Source: Flexivirga endophytica (lineage in GTDB: Bacteria; Actinomycetota; Actinomycetes; Actinomycetales; Dermatophilaceae). From it: a stretch of DNA of 64,000 nucleotides. The translations under genes and the position numbers were made by a program. Positions 8,218 to 16,619 of the stretch are shown piece after piece (positions within the stretch are counted from its first letter, which is position 1; each line of letters begins with the position of its first letter). Where the stretch lies: assembly GCF_014640635.1 (NCBI RefSeq), contig NZ_BMHI01000003.1:62001-126000 (forward strand), read 5' to 3'. The notes beneath the pieces are model-generated. The model made no database searches. It was given only the letters and a program-made list of their open reading frames with translations, and was not told the DNA's origin.

Positions 8218-8249
8218 CGAAGGCCCCGGCGAGATTGCCGGGGCCTTCG
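8218..8249. terminator. Perfect 13-bp hairpin between the EamA gene and tRNA-Tyr
   Basis: Arms CGAAGGCCCCGGC and GCCGGGGCCTTCG with a six-base loop. It lies 26 bases after the EamA stop and just 3' of the oppositely oriented tRNA-Tyr, so it may end both transcripts. There is no strong T-run on either strand. Confidence 0.6.
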
Positions 8250-8254
8250 TGCAC

Positions 8255-8340
8255 TGGTGCCAGGTCTAGGATTCGAACCTAGGTAGCATTACTGCGACGG
8301 ATTTACAGTCCGCTCCCATTGGCCGCTCGGGCAACCTGGC
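8255..8340 (-). tRNA. tRNA-Tyr, anticodon GUA
   Basis: 86-nt class II tRNA with CCA encoded. The acceptor arms GCCAGGT/ACCTGGC pair fully. The D-arm contains GCCCGAGCGGCC, the anticodon loop is ACTGTAAAT (GTA at 8306-8304), there is a long variable arm, and the T-arm is CTAGGTTCGAATCCTAG. Fold and identity are unambiguous. A degenerate tRNA-like copy lies immediately upstream on the same strand. Confidence 0.97.
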
Positions 8341-8341
8341 G

Positions 8342-8415
8342 TGGTGCTCGAGGCAGGCTAGCAAGTCGGTGTCCTTCGGACCACTCGACCCCGCTGGCCG
8401 CTCGGGCAACCTGGC
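8342..8415 (-). pseudogene. Chimeric tRNA remnant upstream of tRNA-Tyr
   Basis: This 74-nt stretch begins with the first 21 nt of the adjacent tRNA-Tyr and ends in CACCA, exactly abutting the real tRNA. The middle does not fold as a tRNA: there is no T-arm and the acceptor 3' strand does not pair with GCCAGGT. The central part (GAGTGGTCCGAAGG, then ACCGACTTGCTAG) resembles the D-arm and anticodon arm of a tRNA-Ser(GCU). It is therefore probably a recombination relic of two tRNAs. Confidence 0.55.
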
Positions 8416-8534
8416 GTGCGTGGACGAGGATAACAAGCACGGGCGGCCCGAGCCAATCGGAGTCCCACGGCCGTCGCGACGGCCGCGGGCGGCATACTCG
8501 GGCGAGGAATCCAGCCGTCAGAAGGAGCAGCACC

Positions 8535-9032
8535 ATGGCCGACTCTTCGTTCGACATCGTCAGCAAGACCGACAAGCAAGAGGTCAGCAACGCGCTGAAC
8601 CAAGCGGCCAAGGAGATCTCCACCCGCTACGACTTCCGCAATGTCGGCGCGGTGCTGGAGTGGTCCGGCGAGAAGATCGTCATGAAGGCCAACTCCGAGG
8701 AGCGCACGCTCGCCGTGCTCGACGTCTTCCAGACCAAGCTGGTCAAGCGCGGCGTGTCACTGAAGTCGCTCGAGTTGTCCCACGACGGCGAGCCGCAGCT
8801 GTCCGGCAAGGACTATCTCCTGGAGGCGACGCTGAAGGACGGCATCAGCCAGGAGAACGCCAAGAAGATCTCCAAGCTGATCCGCGACGAGGGCCCCAAG
8901 TCGGTCAAGTCGCGTATCGAAGGTGACGAGCTGCGCGTCACCAGCAAGTCGCGGGACGACCTGCAGGAGGTCCAGCGGCTGCTCAAGGGCGCCGATCTGG
9001 ATGTCGCGCTGCAGTTCACCAACTACCGCTGA
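8535..9032 (+). CDS. yajQ: YajQ-family nucleotide-binding protein
   Basis: 165-residue cytoplasmic protein of the YajQ/UPF0234 family. Some members bind cyclic di-GMP and act with transcription factors; the general role is uncertain. The hallmark N-terminus [20 protein letters not shown] is followed by [12 protein letters not shown], and the C-terminus [20 protein letters not shown] is complete, so length is normal. ATG 8535 has a GAAGGAG site at a 6-base spacing. Lysine-rich compared with the neighbours, as is usual for the family. It is a single gene, convergent with the TetR gene 13 bases away. Confidence 0.93.
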   Translation: MADSSFDIVSKTDKQEVSNALNQAAKEISTRYDFRNVGAVLEWSGEKIVMKANSEERTLAVLDVFQTKLVKRGVSLKSLELSHDGEPQLSGKDYLLEATLKDGISQENAKKISKLIRDEGPKSVKSRIEGDELRVTSKSRDDLQEVQRLLKGADLDVALQFTNYR

Positions 9033-9044
9033 CCGGTCAAGGAG

Positions 9045-9635
9045 CTACCGCCCGCTGGACGCGCCCGCCATCCGCAGCGCCATCCGGGCACTGTGGTCGG
9101 CGATGCGTTCCGGCGCCCAGGCGTCGCGTTCGTCGTACCAGCGGGCGACGTCGATGCACATGCCCATGATCGCGTTGGTCGTCATACCGACGTCGGCGCA
9201 GTCGAACTCGTCGGTCGCCGCGCCGTCGGCAAGGACACCGCGGATGAGCTGTTGTATGTCGTGGCGCAACGCGTCGATCGTGGCGCGGTGCTCCGGCGCG
9301 AGTGCGGCGAGCTCGTAATTCACCACTCGGGCGAGCGTGTGGTCGGTCGTGTGCCCGAGCACGAACGTGCGAATCATCGCGCCGAGCTGCTCCGTCGGGG
9401 TGTCGGCGGCGGCCGCAGCCTCGCGCAACGCGCGCAGGCTGGCCTCATGCCCGCCCAGCGAGATCGCGAAGAGCAGCGACTCCTTCGTGCGATGGTGCAC
9501 GTAGACCGCCGCCGGCGACATACCGGCTGCGGCGGCGATGTCCCGAGTAGTGGTGCCGTGAAACCCCTTGGCGCCGAAGGCATCCCGCGCAGCATCCAGC
9601 AGTCTGCGTTGCGCTGCCGAGGGCGACGGGTCCAT
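9045..9635 (-). CDS. TetR-family transcriptional regulator
   Basis: 196-residue repressor. The N-terminal helix-turn-helix spans residues ~8-54 (RRLLDAARDAFGAKGFHGTTTRDIAAAAGMSPAAVYVHHRTKESLL). The rest is the helical ligand domain with no assignable ligand. ATG 9635 follows GGAAGGGAA. It is divergent from an SDR/oxidoreductase/SDR set, and the 163-base gap contains a perfect CTAAGC-N4-GCTTAG palindrome, a likely operator. By context it may respond to an acyl-CoA or lipid intermediate, as many actinobacterial relatives do; this is inferred. Confidence 0.9.
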   Translation of the reverse strand: MDPSPSAAQRRLLDAARDAFGAKGFHGTTTRDIAAAAGMSPAAVYVHHRTKESLLFAISLGGHEASLRALREAAAAADTPTEQLGAMIRTFVLGHTTDHTLARVVNYELAALAPEHRATIDALRHDIQQLIRGVLADGAATDEFDCADVGMTTNAIMGMCIDVARWYDERDAWAPERIADHSARMALRMAGASSGR

Positions 9636-9706
9636 CGGTTCCCTTCCCGCTCGACACTCCACCGGCGGTTGCCGATGCGTTGACGAGCATGCCGCAGCGT
9701 GCGACG

Positions 9707-9722
9707 CTAAGCAAGCGCTTAG
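9707..9722. promoter_or_regulatory. Probable TetR operator (CTAAGC-AAGC-GCTTAG)
   Basis: Perfect 6-bp arms around a 4-base spacer, in the divergent region between the TetR gene and the SDR gene. The AAGC...GCTT core is common among actinobacterial TetR operators. Binding is inferred from position. Confidence 0.6.
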
Positions 9723-9798
9723 TAGCGAGCAGCCGACCGACCCGGCCGACCCGGGAGACGTGGTCGCACCGCCGCCCCGCAGACCTCGAAGGAGCATC

Positions 9799-10602
9799 GT
9801 GCCCAGACCACTCACGACCTGGCAGGACCAACGAGTCGTGGTCACGGGCGCCGCTCGCGGCATCGGTGCCGCGGTCGCCGAGCGTTTGCTGTCGCTCGGG
9901 GCGCGCGTCGTGGTGACCGATCTGCTCGAGGACCAGCTGAGGGAGACCGCGGATCGCATCGGCGCACAGCCGATCTCGGCTGACATCTCGACCGAGGACG
10001 GCGTCCGCTCGGTCGTGTCCACCGCGCGCGAGCACCTGTCCGGGATCGATGTGTGGATCGGCAACGCCGGTGTCGCCCGTGGCGCCGGGCTCGATGCTCC
10101 CGACACCGACTGGGAGACCTCCTGGTCGGTCAATGTGATGGCACACGTGCGCGCCGCCCGGCTGCTGTTGCCCGAGTGGCTGGAACGCGGGTCCGGCCGT
10201 TTCGTGGTCACCGCATCCGCCGCCGGCCTACTCACGGTGCTGGGCCAGCCGTCATACGCAGTCACCAAACACGGCGCCGAGTCGTTCGCCGAATGGCTCG
10301 CGGTGACCTACGGCCATCGCGGCATCGACGTGCACGCGATCTGCCCGCAAGGCGTGCGCACCGACATGTATCCCGGTCCGGGCGACGACCCGGTCGCCGA
10401 CGTCATCGGTCACGACGGCGCTCTGGAGCCGGCGGACGTCGCCGACGTGCTGGTGAGGACCCTTGCCACCGGCGACTTCCTGGTGCTGCCGCACCCGGAG
10501 GTGAAGGACTACTTCGCGATGCGCGGGACTGACACCGACAAGTGGCTCAGGGGCATGCAGCGATTGCAGGAGAGGATCGACGAGGCAGGAGAATCGCGAT
10601 GA
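9799..10602 (+). CDS. SDR-family NAD(P)-dependent oxidoreductase
   Basis: 267 residues from GTG 9799, which has GGAGC six bases upstream. Classical SDR: cofactor motif TGAARGIG (residues ~16-23), NAGVARG near 90, catalytic Ser in TASAAG and Tyr/Lys in SYAVTKHG. The unusually polar C-terminus ends in helices (DKWLRGMQRLQERIDEAG). Its stop overlaps the start of the quinone oxidoreductase gene (ATGA), making a tight operon controlled by the divergent TetR. Substrate unknown; the third gene of the set resembles FabG, which suggests fatty-acid or hydroxyacyl chemistry. Confidence 0.88.
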   Translation: MPRPLTTWQDQRVVVTGAARGIGAAVAERLLSLGARVVVTDLLEDQLRETADRIGAQPISADISTEDGVRSVVSTAREHLSGIDVWIGNAGVARGAGLDAPDTDWETSWSVNVMAHVRAARLLLPEWLERGSGRFVVTASAAGLLTVLGQPSYAVTKHGAESFAEWLAVTYGHRGIDVHAICPQGVRTDMYPGPGDDPVADVIGHDGALEPADVADVLVRTLATGDFLVLPHPEVKDYFAMRGTDTDKWLRGMQRLQERIDEAGESR

Positions 10603-11585
10603 AGGCATGGCAGGTCCGAGAGCTCGCGGCACCCGCGGATGCGTTGCACCAGAACGACATTCCGGAGCCGGAGCCCGGGGCGGGTCAGGTGCAGGTCCGT
10701 GTTCGCAGCGCGGCACTGAACTTCCCGGACGTGCTGATGTGCCAGGGCCTCTACCAGGTACGGCCGGAACTGCCCTTCACCCCGGGCGCCGAGCTCTGCG
10801 GGGAGATCACCGCTCTCGGCGACGGCGTCACCGACCGGAACGTGGGTGACCGGATCATCGGGATGGCGGCCCTGCCACACGGCGGCTTCGCCGAGACGGC
10901 GTTGATGCCCGCGGCGAGCGCACTCGCTCCCCCATCGCTGGACGACGACGCGGCAGCGGTGCTGACCATCGCCTACCAGACCGCGTGGGCAGCCCTCTTC
11001 CGTCGGGCGGGGCTGCAGCCCGATGACACGGTGCTGGTGCAGGCGGCCGCGGGCGGCGTCGGATCTGCGACGGTGCAGCTCGCGAAGAACAACGGCAACA
11101 AGGTCATCGCGATCGTCGGTGGCGCCGAAAAGGCAAACGCTGCAACGGCACTGGGCGCTGACGTCGTGATCGACCGCACTAGGGACGACGTCGTGGCGAA
11201 GGTCAAGGACGCCACCGACGGACGCGGGGCCGATGTCATCTTCGACCCCGTCGGCGGAGATGCCTATGAGCTGCTGGCCAAGTGCGTCGCTTTCGAGGGC
11301 CGCATCGTGATCGTGGGTTTCTCCGGTGGCCGGATCCAGGCGCCCCCGCTCAACCACATGCTGCTGAAGAACTACGCGATCCTCGGCTTGCACTGGGGCT
11401 ATTACCAAACGATGCGCCCCGCGGTCATCGCCCAAGGGTTCGCCGAGCTGTCCCGGCTGGCGGCCGAGGGCGTCATACGACCGTTGATCAGCAGGCAGCT
11501 AGGTTTCGAGGAGTTGCCGCACGGACTCACCGAGTTGGCCGCAGGCCGGACCATCGGGCGGCTCGTCTGGCACCCCACCTCCTGA
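10599..11585 (+). CDS. NADPH:quinone oxidoreductase family protein (zinc-independent MDR)
   Basis: 328-residue medium-chain reductase. It has a GroES-like N-terminal half with ALNFPDVLMCQGLYQ and PGAELCGEI, and a Rossmann half with AAAGGVGSATVQLAK (residues ~150-164) for NADPH. The zinc-ligand Cys cluster of alcohol dehydrogenases is absent, as expected for the QOR branch. Start ATG 10599 overlaps the SDR stop. A 37-base gap separates it from the next SDR gene. Many relatives reduce quinones or enoyl thioesters; the natural substrate is not evident. Confidence 0.88.
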   Translation: MKAWQVRELAAPADALHQNDIPEPEPGAGQVQVRVRSAALNFPDVLMCQGLYQVRPELPFTPGAELCGEITALGDGVTDRNVGDRIIGMAALPHGGFAETALMPAASALAPPSLDDDAAAVLTIAYQTAWAALFRRAGLQPDDTVLVQAAAGGVGSATVQLAKNNGNKVIAIVGGAEKANAATALGADVVIDRTRDDVVAKVKDATDGRGADVIFDPVGGDAYELLAKCVAFEGRIVIVGFSGGRIQAPPLNHMLLKNYAILGLHWGYYQTMRPAVIAQGFAELSRLAAEGVIRPLISRQLGFEELPHGLTELAAGRTIGRLVWHPTS

Positions 11586-11622
11586 ACCGTCATCTGACCA
11601 ACCCGCACACCCAAGGAGAACC

Positions 11623-12378
11623 ATGACCGACCAGCGAACCGCCATCGTCACCGGTGCCGCACGCGGCATCGGCGCTGAGATCGCGAGGCGCCTCGCCGCG
11701 GACGGCCTCGCCGTCGCCGTCCTCGACCTGGACGAGGGTGCCTGCCAGGGCGTCGTCGACGACATCAACCAGGGTGGTGGCAAAGCACTCGCAGTCGGCT
11801 GCGACGTGAGTGACGAGGAGTCCGTGTCGGCCGCCGTCGAGCGGGTCGCGACCGAGCTCGGAGCGCCGACAGTGCTGGTCAACAATGCCGGCGTGCTGCG
11901 CGACAACCTCATCTTCAAGATGACCGCGGACGACTGGGACACCGTGATGAACGTGCACCTGCGCGGCAGCTTCCTGATGACGCGCGCGGCACAGAAGCAC
12001 ATGACCGCGGCGAAGTTCGGCCGCATCGTCAACCTGTCGAGCACGTCGGCGCAGGGCAACCGCGGTCAGGTCAACTACTCCGCGGCCAAGGCGGGACTGC
12101 AGGGCTTCACCAAGACGCTGGCCGTCGAGCTCGGCAAGTTCGGGGTCACCGCCAACGCGATCGCGCCGGGCTTCATCGTCACCGACATGACCAAGGCAAC
12201 CGCGGACCGGGTCGGCATCGACTTCGACGAGTTCCAGCAACTGGCCGCCAACGACATCCCCGTGCAGCGCGTCGGTCGACCGGCCGACATCGCCAACGCG
12301 GCGTCGTTCTTCTGCAGCGAGGACGCCGGCTTCGTCAGCGGCCAGGTCCTGTATGTCGCCGGCGGTCCCTACGACTGA
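11623..12378 (+). CDS. 3-oxoacyl-[ACP] reductase-like SDR (FabG type)
   Basis: 251-residue SDR close to FabG/FabG4. Motifs: TGAARGIGAEIARRL near residue 10, NNAGVLRDNLIFKM near 90, NLSSTSAQGNRGQVNYSAAKAG giving catalytic Ser, Tyr and Lys, and the FabG-like end SFFCSEDAGFVSGQVLYVAGG. ATG 11623 has AAGGAG seven bases upstream. It is probably the last gene of the TetR-controlled set. It could act on 3-oxoacyl-CoA rather than ACP, since it lies outside a fab operon. Confidence 0.88.
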   Translation: MTDQRTAIVTGAARGIGAEIARRLAADGLAVAVLDLDEGACQGVVDDINQGGGKALAVGCDVSDEESVSAAVERVATELGAPTVLVNNAGVLRDNLIFKMTADDWDTVMNVHLRGSFLMTRAAQKHMTAAKFGRIVNLSSTSAQGNRGQVNYSAAKAGLQGFTKTLAVELGKFGVTANAIAPGFIVTDMTKATADRVGIDFDEFQQLAANDIPVQRVGRPADIANAASFFCSEDAGFVSGQVLYVAGGPYD

Positions 12379-12405
12379 TCGACGCCCGTCGCCGCTCCTC
12401 CGATC

Positions 12406-12496
12406 GAGCGGACAGCATACCTAGTGAGCGGACAGGAAAAATCGCAGAATCCCGGCGAATTTTCCTGTCCGCTCGGTGCGTTCCTGTCCGCTCGGC
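12406..12496. repeat. Cluster of four GAGCGGACAG words with a 15-bp perfect inverted repeat
   Basis: Two direct copies of GAGCGGACAG (from 12406 and 12426) and two inverted copies (ending near 12474 and 12495). Copies two and three form perfect 15-bp arms GAGCGGACAGGAAAA / TTTTCCTGTCCGCTC (12426-12440, 12460-12474) around 19 bases. The inverted arm ends in TTTTCC rather than a T-run, so it could terminate the fabG transcript or bind a regulator. Confidence 0.7.
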
Positions 12497-12674
12497 GAAG
12501 GGGTTCCGCGAGACTGCGTTGAGGAGTACGAGGGACCGGCGTAAGGAGTCCGGGCGCTACGTGAGGTGTCTGAGGCACTACCTCAGCCACAAATAGGGCA
12601 TCTGCCCGACGCGGCGTGCTACCTCAGCCGACGAATCTCGATGTCACCAGCACAAGACATCGAAAGGCACTCTG

Positions 12675-12881
12675 ATGAAGTACTCGTACTCCACCTCACC
12701 CATCGTCGACGCGGAGATCGCGTTCCGGCAGCAACAGATCGCGCACGACTTCGCCGTCGCGCACGGCTGGGAGCTGAGCGTCCGTCGGCTCTTCGGACGC
12801 CGCCGGCAGCCCGCGGAGCAGAAGCCGACACCGCGCCCGAACACGAACCTGGTCACCCCCGACCGTCTCGGATGGCGGTGA
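12675..12881 (+). CDS. Small basic protein of unknown function, coupled to the LuxR gene
   Basis: 68 residues with a hydrophilic N-terminus (MKYSYSTSPIVDAEIAFRQQQIAHDFAVAHGW), a basic patch VRRLFGRRRQ and a Pro-rich tail. No membrane span. ATG 12675 has GAAAGG upstream. The LuxR-type gene's ATG (12872) lies inside its last codons, a 10-base overlap. This argues that both are translated and that the small protein belongs to the regulator's operon. I do not recognise a family. Confidence 0.55.
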   Translation: MKYSYSTSPIVDAEIAFRQQQIAHDFAVAHGWELSVRRLFGRRRQPAEQKPTPRPNTNLVTPDRLGWR

Positions 12882-15817
12882 CCGCCGGCGGATCGGCGCT
12901 GACCGATCCGCCGGAGCCGTTCGCGGGGGACAATGGGGCCGTGATCCCCGATTCCGCCCCTGCCGGCCCGATCTTCGGCCGCACTGCGGAGATCGACGAC
13001 TTCGCGCAGTTGCTCGGGGACCGCGCGCAGTCGTCGATCACGCTGCTCGGCGGTGACGCCGGCATCGGCAAGACCCGGCTGATGCAGGAGATCGCGGCAA
13101 TCTGCCGCGAGGCCGGCGGTGTCGTTCTCGTCGGGCGCTGCCTCGACCTGGGCGACAGTGCTGCGCCATACCTCCCGATCACCGACATCGCACGCTCGTT
13201 GCGTGAGTTGCCCGCCGCGGACGGCGTCGTCTCGACCGAGCGCCTGGTGCCGAGCGAGGGCGTCCGACCCGTCGAATACTTCGAGACGGTCGCCACCATG
13301 CTCGACGAACTCACCGGGCTCGCACCCGTGCTCGTCGTTCTCGAGGACGTGCACTGGGCCGACCGCGCGACGCGCGAATTGCTCACCTACCAGTTCACCC
13401 ACGACGTCCGGCCCGGTGTGCACGTCGTGGCGACCTACCGCACCGACGACCTGCACCGGAGGCATCCCCTGCGGCCCGCACTCGCCGAGTGGTCCCGCCT
13501 GCCCACCGTGCGTCGGGTGCTGCTGGAGCCGCTCACGGCTGAGCCGTCGCGCGCGCTCGTCGACCATTTACGACCCGGCCTGGCCGATCCCGACGCCGGC
13601 GACATCATCCGCCGTTCCGGCGGAAATCCTTTCTTCGCCGAAGAACTCGTCGCCGCTTCCATGCAACCTCGCGACGCCGGTGGGCCGGCGCTGCCCGGCG
13701 ATCTCGCCGACCTGTTGCTGGTGCGTGCCGACTCGCTCGACGATGACCCGCGTCGAGTGCTTCGCGCCGCGGCCGTCGCAGGCTCGGCCGCCTGCGACAG
13801 GACGCTGCGGGGTCTGGTCGATCTGCCGCCGGAGCGGTTGCAGGACGCCCTGCGCGCTGCCATCGACGCACACCTCCTCGTCACGAGTCGCGACGACACC
13901 TACACCTTCCGACACGCGCTCCTGGCCGAGGCCGTGTATGACGACCTGCTCCCCGGCGAACGCGTCCGGCTGCACGACACGCTGACCGACATACTCCTCG
14001 AGTGCGGCGATTCCTACCGACCCGCAACGCTGGCGATGCACGCCGAGCAGGCGGGCCGCTTCGAGACCGCGCTGCAGGCCAGACTTCGAGCCGGCGACGA
14101 CGCCATGGAGACGGCCGCCCCATCGAACGCCGCGCGACATTTCGAGGCCGCCATCTCGCTGGCCGCCTGGCACCCGGAGCTCACGGATGTCCCGACCGAC
14201 CTGCCGCGACGCGCCGCGCGGGCGTTGCTCGCCGCCGGTGACCCGCACCGTGCGACCGAGCTCGTCCGCGACGCACTGCGAACACATAGCGGCACGCTGG
14301 TGGAGCGGGCAGAGCTGTTACGCCTCTTCCTGTCCGCCCTGCTGCTGACCGACCTGCCGACCACGAGCACCAAACTCGGCATCGACGGCTTGCCCGACGA
14401 CGCCGACGAACTGCTCGACGTCGGCATCGGGTGGGCCCGCGAGTGCGAGGAGAACGTCCTGCTCGGGAAGTTCCTGGCGCTCCGGGCGCGCTACCTGCTG
14501 TCCTTCGAGAGGCACGACGAAGCGGCTGTCGCCGCAGGAGACGCACTCCTCGTCGGGCGCGCGGTCGACGAGCCGATGATCATCACCGATGCGATGACCA
14601 CGCAGGCGAAGCTCGACGGACTCGCCGGCGACATGACCTCTGCGCTGACGACTCTGGAGCACGTGCGGCAACAAGCAGCAGCCGAAGGCGACATCCGCGC
14701 CGAACTACGCGCACTGCATCAACTCGCCGGCCTGCAGGCCCGGGCCGACCAGCACACCGCGGCCGCCGCGACCTTCGACAAGGCGGTCCGGCGGGCCACC
14801 GAGGCGCACGCTCGCACCGAGCTCTACGGCTTGGACTCGCTCGTCTTCGGCGCGACGCTCGCGGCCAAGATGGGCGATTGGGGGCACGTCGACGAACTGC
14901 TCGCGGACACCGATGCCCTGCCGCGCATCGTCACTGCGGCCGCCGCCGCCGTGCGTGAGACGGTCGATGTCGCGCGCGGTCGCTTCGATCGTGCGCTGGC
15001 CGCGCACGAGGAGTTGCGGTCGCACTGGTCGCAGGACATGTTCATCGTGGCCCACGATGCACCGGCGACGATCGACGTCCTGGGTGCGACGGGCGACCTC
15101 GCCGGCGCGGTTGCGGTCTATGACGAAGCCGTTGCCACCGTCCGCCGTGTATGGCGACTGCCCGTCTTCGACGCCGAGATCCGGATGACCGCGCTGCTGC
15201 TGACGCACATCGCCGATGCTGTCGCGGTGAGGCCGCGTGAAGCCACCGATTGGTCTGCCCGGGTGGAGCAGCTCAATGACACACTGGAAGAGATCCTGTC
15301 CGTGCGCGGATGGCGGGAGTCGCTGGGTGAGGAGTCACGTGCGTGGTTCGCACGGGCGCAGGGGGAGCTTGCCCGACTGGCTGGCAACGACGCTCTTGCC
15401 GTGGACGAATATCGTGAGGCAGTAAAGCTTTTCGAGAATGCCGGGTTCGTCTACGAGCAGGCGGTCGCCGAGCTGTCCCTGTCACGGGCGCTGCAGGTGA
15501 CCGGCGAGCTGAGCGAAGCTCGCACGCTGTCCGGGCATGCACTGGCGACCGCACGACGACTCGGAGCCACGCACCTGATCGCGCAGTTGCGCGGTCGGCC
15601 ACGCGCCGAGACCGGTCGCGGCAGCGGACTCACGCCACGCGAGCGCGACGTGCTCCAACTCGTCGCCGAAGGTATGACGAACGGGCAGATCGCCGGCAAG
15701 CTCTTCATCAGCACCAAGACCGCGAGCGTGCACGTCTCGAACATCCTGGCCAAGCTCGGCGCGGCCAACCGGACCGAAGCCGTCGACCTGGCGCGACAGC
15801 AGGGCGAGCTCGACTGA
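12872..15817 (+). CDS. Large ATP-binding LuxR-family regulator (LAL/MalT-like)
   Basis: About 981 residues. N-terminal AAA/NB-ARC-like ATPase: FGRTAEIDDF, Walker A GGDAGIGKT (residues ~60) and Walker B VLVVLEDVHWAD (~150). A long helical repeat region follows. The C-terminal LuxR helix-turn-helix is LTPRERDVLQLVAEGMTNGQIAGKLF, then TASVHVSNILAKLGAANRTEAV. Start: ATG 12872 overlaps the small upstream gene; GTG 12941 is an alternative that begins just before the ATPase domain. The frame is open back to 12566, but that part has no recognisable domain. Convergent with the beta-lactamase-like gene, 4 bases apart. Target and inducer unknown. Confidence 0.88.
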   Translation: MAVTAGGSALTDPPEPFAGDNGAVIPDSAPAGPIFGRTAEIDDFAQLLGDRAQSSITLLGGDAGIGKTRLMQEIAAICREAGGVVLVGRCLDLGDSAAPYLPITDIARSLRELPAADGVVSTERLVPSEGVRPVEYFETVATMLDELTGLAPVLVVLEDVHWADRATRELLTYQFTHDVRPGVHVVATYRTDDLHRRHPLRPALAEWSRLPTVRRVLLEPLTAEPSRALVDHLRPGLADPDAGDIIRRSGGNPFFAEELVAASMQPRDAGGPALPGDLADLLLVRADSLDDDPRRVLRAAAVAGSAACDRTLRGLVDLPPERLQDALRAAIDAHLLVTSRDDTYTFRHALLAEAVYDDLLPGERVRLHDTLTDILLECGDSYRPATLAMHAEQAGRFETALQARLRAGDDAMETAAPSNAARHFEAAISLAAWHPELTDVPTDLPRRAARALLAAGDPHRATELVRDALRTHSGTLVERAELLRLFLSALLLTDLPTTSTKLGIDGLPDDADELLDVGIGWARECEENVLLGKFLALRARYLLSFERHDEAAVAAGDALLVGRAVDEPMIITDAMTTQAKLDGLAGDMTSALTTLEHVRQQAAAEGDIRAELRALHQLAGLQARADQHTAAAATFDKAVRRATEAHARTELYGLDSLVFGATLAAKMGDWGHVDELLADTDALPRIVTAAAAAVRETVDVARGRFDRALAAHEELRSHWSQDMFIVAHDAPATIDVLGATGDLAGAVAVYDEAVATVRRVWRLPVFDAEIRMTALLLTHIADAVAVRPREATDWSARVEQLNDTLEEILSVRGWRESLGEESRAWFARAQGELARLAGNDALAVDEYREAVKLFENAGFVYEQAVAELSLSRALQVTGELSEARTLSGHALATARRLGATHLIAQLRGRPRAETGRGSGLTPRERDVLQLVAEGMTNGQIAGKLFISTKTASVHVSNILAKLGAANRTEAVDLARQQGELD

Positions 15818-15821
15818 CGAC

Positions 15822-16619
15822 TCAGCCCTCGGCCATCCGATCGCGAATCTCCGCACCGATGCGGCCCATCCGAGCCATCACCGAGGACAGTCCGGGCGGG
15901 GAGTCATCGGTCGGCCAGTTGGCGACGGCTGCGTATCCCACGGCTCGGTCGCCGTCACGCACGAGTCCCACGTCGGCACGGATTCCGTCGTCGGTGCCGG
16001 TCTTGTTGATCAGGAAGGGATGCCCGACCTCATCGATCGTGTTGTGCGCCAGTGGGTCCTCGAGGAACGCCGACGCGACCATGGACAGGTCGGTGCTCAG
16101 CGACATCCACTCCTCGACGCGGGCGGACACGACGCCGTCATACAGCTGCCGGAGGTAGTGGACGAGTGCTGCGGCGCTGGCTCGCGAGAGAGTCTCCGGG
16201 GTGCCCGGGACCGACCGGTCCCGTGCTTCGCCGCTCACGTAGTCGAGCATCTCCATCGGCTTGGCGCCGATCGAATCCCCGTATGCCGCAACGGCATCCA
16301 GCCCAACCAGGTCCAGCAACACGTTGGTCGCGAGATTGTCGCTCACCGCACCGACCAGCCGGCACGCGTCCACGAGGGTCAGCTCGTCCTGGTCGAGTGT
16401 GTGCCACAGCCCGGAGTCGCGCACGAACCGTGCACCGGTCTTGCTGACCCGGAGATCGGCAGCCAGCTCGCCGGAGTCGATTCGGCGAGCGACGTCCCCG
16501 AGCACCAGGAGCTTGCCGACCGACGCGGTCTTCAGCACCAGGTCGGACGACTGCTCGATCCAGGGCGCCGCGGCGAGGTCGTCGAGCCGCACCGCCAGGA
16601 TGCTCCAACGGATACTCAT
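15822..16619 (-). CDS. Class A beta-lactamase-related serine hydrolase without signal peptide
   Basis: 265 residues with the active-site set of class A beta-lactamases: S-V-G-K in KTASVGKLL (residues ~33), SDN in VGAVSDNLATN (~94) and KTG in LINKTGTDDG (~207). There is no N-terminal signal peptide; the protein starts MSIRWSILAVRLDDLAAAPW, so it is predicted cytoplasmic. That is unusual for a penicillin-degrading enzyme. Its start overlaps the stop of the upstream pepN (ATGA), so it is the third gene of a PepN-PepN operon, which suggests an amidase or peptidase role. Resistance is not implied by sequence alone. Confidence 0.82.
   Translation of the reverse strand: MSIRWSILAVRLDDLAAAPWIEQSSDLVLKTASVGKLLVLGDVARRIDSGELAADLRVSKTGARFVRDSGLWHTLDQDELTLVDACRLVGAVSDNLATNVLLDLVGLDAVAAYGDSIGAKPMEMLDYVSGEARDRSVPGTPETLSRASAAALVHYLRQLYDGVVSARVEEWMSLSTDLSMVASAFLEDPLAHNTIDEVGHPFLINKTGTDDGIRADVGLVRDGDRAVGYAAVANWPTDDSPPGLSSVMARMGRIGAEIRDRMAEG

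Noticed and set aside
12566-12871. N-terminal extension of the LuxR regulator
   Set aside because: Low-complexity Arg-rich translation overlapping the small gene in another frame; no domain before residue ~45 of the chosen start.
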